Part shown: piece after piece, positions 59,761 to 64,000 of the stretch
Layout of the letters: each line of letters starts with the position of its first letter
Numbering within the stretch: the first letter of the stretch is position 1
NCBI RefSeq assembly: GCF_000429665.1
Contig: NZ_AUCH01000008.1
Coordinates: 1-64,000 of the forward strand
DNA: 64,000 nucleotides
Reading direction: 5' to 3'
From: Azovibrio restrictus DSM 23866
GTDB taxonomy: Bacteria > Pseudomonadota > Gammaproteobacteria > Burkholderiales > Rhodocyclaceae
Notes under the pieces: generated by a model
The model's database searches: none
What the model saw: only the letters and a program-made list of their open reading frames with translations
Told to the model about the DNA's origin: nothing
Program-made: the position numbers and the translations under genes

Positions 59761-60422
59761 CGGGCTTCCTGGGCCGGCAGCGGAGAGGCCGGCGCGGCGG
59801 TGCCAGGCGCCGGATCAGCCTCGGGGATGGGCTGGGGCACAGTGAACTTCCACATCAGCCAGTCCGAGTTCAGGTTCCAGTCCCGGCTCGCCAGGGCCGA
59901 GACCTGGAAGGGCTTGGGCAGCTGGGAGATGTCCAGGCGCAGGCGCAGGGCCGCCTGGTAGCTGTCGCCCGGGCGCAGACTCTGGTCGATGACCTGCCAG
60001 CGCCGCACCCGGGAAAGCATCTGCAGAGCCTCTTCCAGGGTGGCGAAGGACTGGTGCAGGGTGCCCGTGGACAGCCGGTACTGGCGGGTCAGGGCGTGGT
60101 AGCTGAGGCGCCAGGTCTGGCTGCGGTTGGCGAGCTTCTCGTCCATCCAGTACCAGCGCGGCCGTTCCAGCTCGAATTCGAGCACGAAGTAGAGGGTCAC
60201 CCCCTTGGCCACGGCCTCTTCCAGGCGGGGGCTGAAATCGATGCGGAAGTCGGCGGAGAGGGCGTAGCCCCCTTCATCGGCGGGCAGCAGCTGGGGATTG
60301 CGGATGTCGATGCTGCCCGCCCGGGCCGGGTTGAGCAGGCCGGCGAGCAGGGACAGGCAGAGGGCGAACAGGGCGGTACGCAGGCAGCGCCGGGACTCAG
60401 GCCAGTTTGTGCAGGAGGGCAT
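59757..60422 (-). CDS. DUF4390 secreted or membrane protein
   Basis: A 221-residue protein with an N-terminal hydrophobic stretch (ALFALCLSLLAGLLNPARA) that looks like a signal peptide. The rest has FSPRLEEAVAKGVTLYFVLEFELERPRWYW and LRLRLDISQLPKPFQV, matching DUF4390, which is commonly placed between rsmB and ntrY in betaproteobacteria. Function unknown. Start at 60422 overlaps rsmB by 26 bases; an upstream start is possible. Confidence 0.82.
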   Translation of the reverse strand: MPSCTNWPESRRCLRTALFALCLSLLAGLLNPARAGSIDIRNPQLLPADEGGYALSADFRIDFSPRLEEAVAKGVTLYFVLEFELERPRWYWMDEKLANRSQTWRLSYHALTRQYRLSTGTLHQSFATLEEALQMLSRVRRWQVIDQSLRPGDSYQAALRLRLDISQLPKPFQVSALASRDWNLNSDWLMWKFTVPQPIPEADPAPGTAAPASPLPAQEAR

Positions 60423-61659
60423 AGTAGAAACCGTCGTGTTCCGCACCGGGCAGCCATTGTTCCTCGGTCTGCAGGCGGGCATCCGGGGTGCGGCTCAGGA
60501 ATTTGGCCACCTGTTCCCCGTTTTCTTCCGGAAATACCGAGCAGGTAGCATAAAGCAATTTGCCCCCAGGCTGCAGGGCCGGCCAGAGGCGCTCCAGGAT
60601 GCGCCGCTGGGTGTAGGCGAACTTGAGGATGTCCTGGGGCTGGCGCAGCCACTTGGCATCCGGATGGCGGCGCACCACGCCGCTGGCGGAACAGGGCACG
60701 TCCGCCAGGATGGCGTCGAAGCTCTGGGGCTGCTTGCCCCAGGCCTGGGGCCGGCTGGCGTCGCCGCAGCGCACTCGGGCGGCGAGGCCCAGGCGGCTCA
60801 GGTTGGCCTCGATCTGGCGGCAGCGGAGCGGGTCCACGTCCAGGGCCGTCAATTCCAGCTCGGCCCGTTCGAGCAGGTGGGCGGTCTTGCCCCCGGGGGC
60901 GGCGCAGGCATCCAGCACCCGGCTCTCCGGGGCCGGGGCCAGCAGTTCGGCGGCGCGCTGGGCCCCCAGGTCCTGGACCGAGACCGCGCCGCTGGCGAAA
61001 TCGGGCAGCTGGCTCACCGGCACCGGCTTGTGCAGCAGGATGCCGGCCTCGCCCTGGAGCCGGCCGCTGATGCCGGCCGCTTCCAGCCGTTCCAGATAGG
61101 CGGCGGCGCTGCCCTGGCGCAGGTTCACCCGCAGGCCCATGGGCGGCGGGCCGTTGTCGGCCGCCACCAGGGCTTCCCAGTGCTCCGGGTGGCTGGCCTG
61201 CAGCTTCTCCAGCCACCAGTCCGGGTGCCAGAGCCGGGCGGCGGGTTGGTCGGCCAGTTCCTGCTGCAAGGCCTCCTGCTGGCGCAGGTAGTTGCGCAGC
61301 ACCCCATTCACCAGACCCTTGTAGCGTCCTTCCTCCAGCTGCCCGGCGGCTTCCACCGCCTGGTGCACCACCGTGTGGGGCGCGTCGGTCCAGGTGGCGA
61401 GCCGGTGCAGGGCGCACAGCATCAGGGCGCGGATCACCGGGTAGGGGGGATTGCGCAGCAGCGGAGCGAGCAGGGCGTCCCCTTCCCCGTAGCGGCGCAG
61501 GGTGCCATAGACGATGTCCTGGACCGCCGGGCGCCGGGCGGCCGGCACCCGTTCCAGGGCCCCGTCGGCCAGGCTCTGTCCTTCCATCACCCGGGCCACG
61601 ATGGGCGCCGCGTACCAGAGGGTGGTGGCGAGGGACTCGGGGGGCAGGGCAGGGGACAT
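60397..61659 (-). CDS. rsmB: 16S rRNA (cytosine-967 C5)-methyltransferase
   Basis: RsmB methylates C967 of 16S rRNA. The 420-residue protein has an N-terminal NusB-like domain and a C-terminal methyltransferase domain with LDACAAPGGKTAHLLE, PCSASGVVRRHPD and YATCSVFPEENG; the two cysteines (PCS and TCS) are the catalytic pair. It begins the operon with DUF4390, ntrY and ntrX. Confidence 0.95.
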   Translation of the reverse strand: MSPALPPESLATTLWYAAPIVARVMEGQSLADGALERVPAARRPAVQDIVYGTLRRYGEGDALLAPLLRNPPYPVIRALMLCALHRLATWTDAPHTVVHQAVEAAGQLEEGRYKGLVNGVLRNYLRQQEALQQELADQPAARLWHPDWWLEKLQASHPEHWEALVAADNGPPPMGLRVNLRQGSAAAYLERLEAAGISGRLQGEAGILLHKPVPVSQLPDFASGAVSVQDLGAQRAAELLAPAPESRVLDACAAPGGKTAHLLERAELELTALDVDPLRCRQIEANLSRLGLAARVRCGDASRPQAWGKQPQSFDAILADVPCSASGVVRRHPDAKWLRQPQDILKFAYTQRRILERLWPALQPGGKLLYATCSVFPEENGEQVAKFLSRTPDARLQTEEQWLPGAEHDGFYYALLHKLA

Positions 61660-61754
61660 GGGGGCAGACCGGGAATGCGGGGCCGCAAGTCTAGCATGGG
61701 GGGTGGAATGCTTCGGACCCCCGGGCTGCCGGCAAAGGGAGGGATAATCCGGCC

Positions 61755-62639
61755 ATGACCCGGCCCTTGCTCCTGCCCCTCTTGTTGTTACTGCTGCTGC
61801 CCCTGCCCACCTACGCCTGGAATGGCGCCGGGCACCGGCTGGTGGCGGCCCTGGCCTGGGCGCAGCTGGAGGCCCCGGCCCGGGAACAGGCGGTGGCCCT
61901 GCTGCGCCGGCATCCGGACCAGGCCCGCTGGCTGCGCCGCCAGCAGGAGCAGGACCCGGATTACGGCCTGTTCCTGGAAGCCTCCACCTGGCCCGACGAC
62001 ATTCGCCGGGATGCCCGTTTCCATGACCCGGACGAGCCGCCCACCCCGCTCCTGCCCGGTTTTCCCCACATGCAGCGCCAGACCCACTGGCATTTCCAGG
62101 ACGAGCCCGGGGCCGGGGGGCGGGGCGAGATCGACACCCGGGTGGAGCGCCTGGCCCGGGAGCTGGCCGAGGGGGACGCGCAGAGCCGGGCCTACGCCCT
62201 GCCCTGGCTGCTGCATCTGGTGGCGGACCTGCACCAGCCCCTGCACACGGCCGGCCGGGGGGACCGGGGCGGCAACGGCTACACCGTGGAGAACCCCTAC
62301 AACCCCCGCAAACCCTTCATGTCCCTGCACGCCTACTGGGACGAGCTGCCCGGGCCGCCCTGGCTGCGGGGCCGCCACCTGGAGGCGCCCCTGGCCCGGC
62401 TGGCGGCCCTGCCGGCGCCGGAGCAGGGCGATCCGGCCCGCTGGCTGGCGGAGGGCCGGGCCCTGGTGGCCGGCGACGGGGTCTATCCCGCCACCCCGGG
62501 CAGCCTCTTGCCCCTGGTGACGCCGGAATTCCACGCCCGGGCCCGGCAGATCAGCGACCAGCGTCTGGCCGCCGCCGGGGTGCGCCTGGGGCGCTGGCTG
62601 AACCGGCTGCTGGTTCCCCGGGCTGCGGCAAGCCGGTAA
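61755..62639 (+). CDS. S1/P1 nuclease family secreted phosphodiesterase
   Basis: A 294-residue protein with a signal peptide (residues 1-21). The mature N-terminus WNGAGH places Trp22 as a zinc ligand, a mark of S1/P1 nucleases; other ligands are seen in HLVADLHQPLH and in LHAYWDE. It would degrade single-stranded DNA or RNA in the periplasm or outside, using three zinc ions. Divergent from rsmB. Confidence 0.92.
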   Translation: MTRPLLLPLLLLLLLPLPTYAWNGAGHRLVAALAWAQLEAPAREQAVALLRRHPDQARWLRRQQEQDPDYGLFLEASTWPDDIRRDARFHDPDEPPTPLLPGFPHMQRQTHWHFQDEPGAGGRGEIDTRVERLARELAEGDAQSRAYALPWLLHLVADLHQPLHTAGRGDRGGNGYTVENPYNPRKPFMSLHAYWDELPGPPWLRGRHLEAPLARLAALPAPEQGDPARWLAEGRALVAGDGVYPATPGSLLPLVTPEFHARARQISDQRLAAAGVRLGRWLNRLLVPRAAASR

Positions 62640-62671
62640 GATGCCAGCCGACTGATCAGCCGGGGGCCGCC

Positions 62672-63973
62672 ATGGATACCTTGCAGCACCGCTATGAAAT
62701 CCTCCGGGAACTGGGCCGGGGCGCCACCGGCACCGTGTATCTGGCGCAGGACAGCTTTGCCGACCGGCAGGTGGCCCTCAAGATCGCCCATGCCCACATC
62801 TTCAGCGACGACCCGGAACAGAATCAGGTCCGCAAGGCCTGGCTGAACGAGGTGCGTCAGGCGGGCAGTCTGCAGCATCCCTACATCGTCCAGGTCTATG
62901 ACGCCGGGGCTGGCGAGCGCTCCGCCTACCTGGTGATGGAATACCTGCCCGGCGGCACCCTGGAACCTTACACCCGGCCCGGGCAGCTGAAGCCCGTGGG
63001 CGAGGTGCTGGAGCTGGCCTACAAGTGCGCCAGCGCCCTGGACTATGCCTGCCGGGCCGGCATCGTGCATCGGGACATCAAGCCCGCCAACCTCCAGTAC
63101 CTGGGGCCCGGGGAGGTGAAGGTGGGGGATTTCGGTGCCGCCTACTGGGGCCAGGGCGATTCCACCCAGGTCATGGACATCGGCTCCCTGGCCTACATGG
63201 CGCCGGAGCTGTTCCGCCACTGGGTCACGCCCCAGGCCGACATCTACGCCCTGGGGGTGGTGCTGTTCCAGCTCCTGACCGGGCGCCTGCCCTATCAGGC
63301 TGATTCCCCGGCCGCCCTGATGTACCAGATCATCCACGGGGAACATCCCCGTCTGGGGGAGCTGCGCCCGGAACTGCCGGCGGCTGTAGGCGAGCTGGTG
63401 GAAGAAATGCTGGCCCGGGACCTGGAACAGCGTTTTGCCAGCTGGCCCCTGGTCCAGGCCGCCCTGAGCGCCCTGATGCCGGGGACGGTCGCGGCCGATG
63501 GGGAGATTCCCTCCCAGGGGGAACTCTTCGAGCAGCTGCGCCGCCTGCCCCTGCTGCAGGAGCTGGGCGATCCGGAGCTCTGGGAACTGCTGCGTTTTGC
63601 CCGCTGGCGCCGGGCTCCGGCCGGCACCGTGCTGATCACGGAAGGGGCGGCGGCCCGCTCCTGCTACCTGCTGCTGCAGGGGGAAACCCGGGTCACCCAG
63701 CGGGGCCGGCTCATCAACCTGCTCACCGGCGGCACGCTGTTCGGGGAGCTGGCCTTTGCCGAGGCCACGCCCGGGGCCCGGGCGGCCACCATCACCGCCA
63801 TGACCCCGGTGGTCTATGGCAAATGGGCCTACAGCCGGCTCAACCGGGCCTCGCCGGAACTGCGTTCGGGGATGTTGAAAATCTTCTTCCGCCTGGCGGC
63901 GGAACGTCTGAAACAGGCGGACGAGCAGTATCAACTGCTGTACCGGCGCCTGCAGGAGCAGGGCGGCGCCTGA
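62672..63973 (+). CDS. Ser/Thr protein kinase with cyclic-nucleotide-binding-like domain
   Basis: A 433-residue soluble protein. Residues 8-265 are a eukaryotic-like kinase: glycine loop GRGATGTVYL, VALKIAH lysine, HRDIKPANL, DFGAA and APELF are all present. The C-terminal 150 residues fold as a cNMP-binding domain (TLFGELAFAEATPGARAATITAM), which may bind cyclic nucleotides or act as a Crp-like dimer. It is probably regulated by cAMP or c-di-GMP-related signals. Only 32 bases separate it from the S1/P1 nuclease gene. Confidence 0.9.
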   Translation: MDTLQHRYEILRELGRGATGTVYLAQDSFADRQVALKIAHAHIFSDDPEQNQVRKAWLNEVRQAGSLQHPYIVQVYDAGAGERSAYLVMEYLPGGTLEPYTRPGQLKPVGEVLELAYKCASALDYACRAGIVHRDIKPANLQYLGPGEVKVGDFGAAYWGQGDSTQVMDIGSLAYMAPELFRHWVTPQADIYALGVVLFQLLTGRLPYQADSPAALMYQIIHGEHPRLGELRPELPAAVGELVEEMLARDLEQRFASWPLVQAALSALMPGTVAADGEIPSQGELFEQLRRLPLLQELGDPELWELLRFARWRRAPAGTVLITEGAAARSCYLLLQGETRVTQRGRLINLLTGGTLFGELAFAEATPGARAATITAMTPVVYGKWAYSRLNRASPELRSGMLKIFFRLAAERLKQADEQYQLLYRRLQEQGGA

Positions 63974-63979
63974 GGGGGG

Positions 63980-63995
63980 GCCCGGAAATCCGGGC
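63980..63995 (+). terminator. hairpin after the Ser/Thr kinase gene
   Basis: GCCCGG and CCGGGC form a 6-base-pair stem with an AAAT loop, 7 bases past the stop codon. The window ends before any T run could be judged. Confidence 0.45.
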
Positions 63996-64000
63996 AGCAG

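Noticed and set aside
57292..59961. 889-codon plus-strand frame over ntrX and ntrY
   Set aside because: Same explanation: the minus-strand genes are well supported and the frame has no domain.

Overview
This is high-GC DNA with dense, tightly packed genes, best explained as the chromosome of a betaproteobacterium, probably of the Rhodocyclaceae (Azospira, Dechlorosoma or Dechloromonas type). The main evidence is the block rsmB, DUF4390, ntrY, ntrX, trkA, trkH, an SAH riboswitch before metH, the glnK-amtB pair with a signal-peptide AmtB, PurU, ThrH, UbiK and two HD-GYP proteins. The genus is inferred; no rRNA or tRNA gene is visible.

Layout. Bases 1-3800 hold an accessory island. A mobile integron has three cassettes on the minus strand with two complete attC sites and a half site, an attI core, and a divergent integrase gene. 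That gene sits behind a near-perfect LexA box but is broken by a frameshift. An acetyltransferase gene follows. From about 4.6 kb the window becomes ordinary chromosome: murB, a PACE efflux pump, a radical SAM protein, a methyltransferase/flavin oxidoreductase pair, DOMON-like and NamZ-type (DUF1343) proteins, argC, a chemoreceptor, a LysR/azoR/pirin group, and metH under an SAH riboswitch.

From 23 to 33 kb come a rhodanese, the ubiK-comM-bcr operon, the nitrogen-regulated glnK-amtB operon (sigma-54 promoter and NtrC-like site visible), a cAMP-phosphodiesterase-like enzyme, purU, thrH and an ABC-F ATPase. From 33 to 45 kb signalling genes dominate: an HD-GYP protein, then a four-gene coupled run (M61 peptidase, cupin, response regulator, Hpt protein), then a methyltransferase, a ROK sugar kinase and a Cache chemoreceptor.

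From 44.6 to 64 kb lie priA and hemE separated by a gene-free stretch with two DnaA-box-like sites, a hybrid histidine kinase coupled to an HD-GYP regulator, a hemerythrin, the minus-strand operon rsmB-DUF4390-ntrY-ntrX-trkA-trkH, and a divergent pair encoding an S1/P1 nuclease and a Ser/Thr kinase fused to a cyclic-nucleotide-binding-like domain.

The points most worth following are the SOS-controlled but frameshifted integron integrase with its cassettes (one encoding a protein with a HEPN-like RNase motif), the riboswitch with its terminator, the NtrX whose ATPase core is badly degraded, and the peptidase-cupin-regulator-Hpt run, whose output is unknown. I did not find a clear new defence or biosynthetic system. 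The cassette genes and the coupled Hpt run are the nearest candidates.
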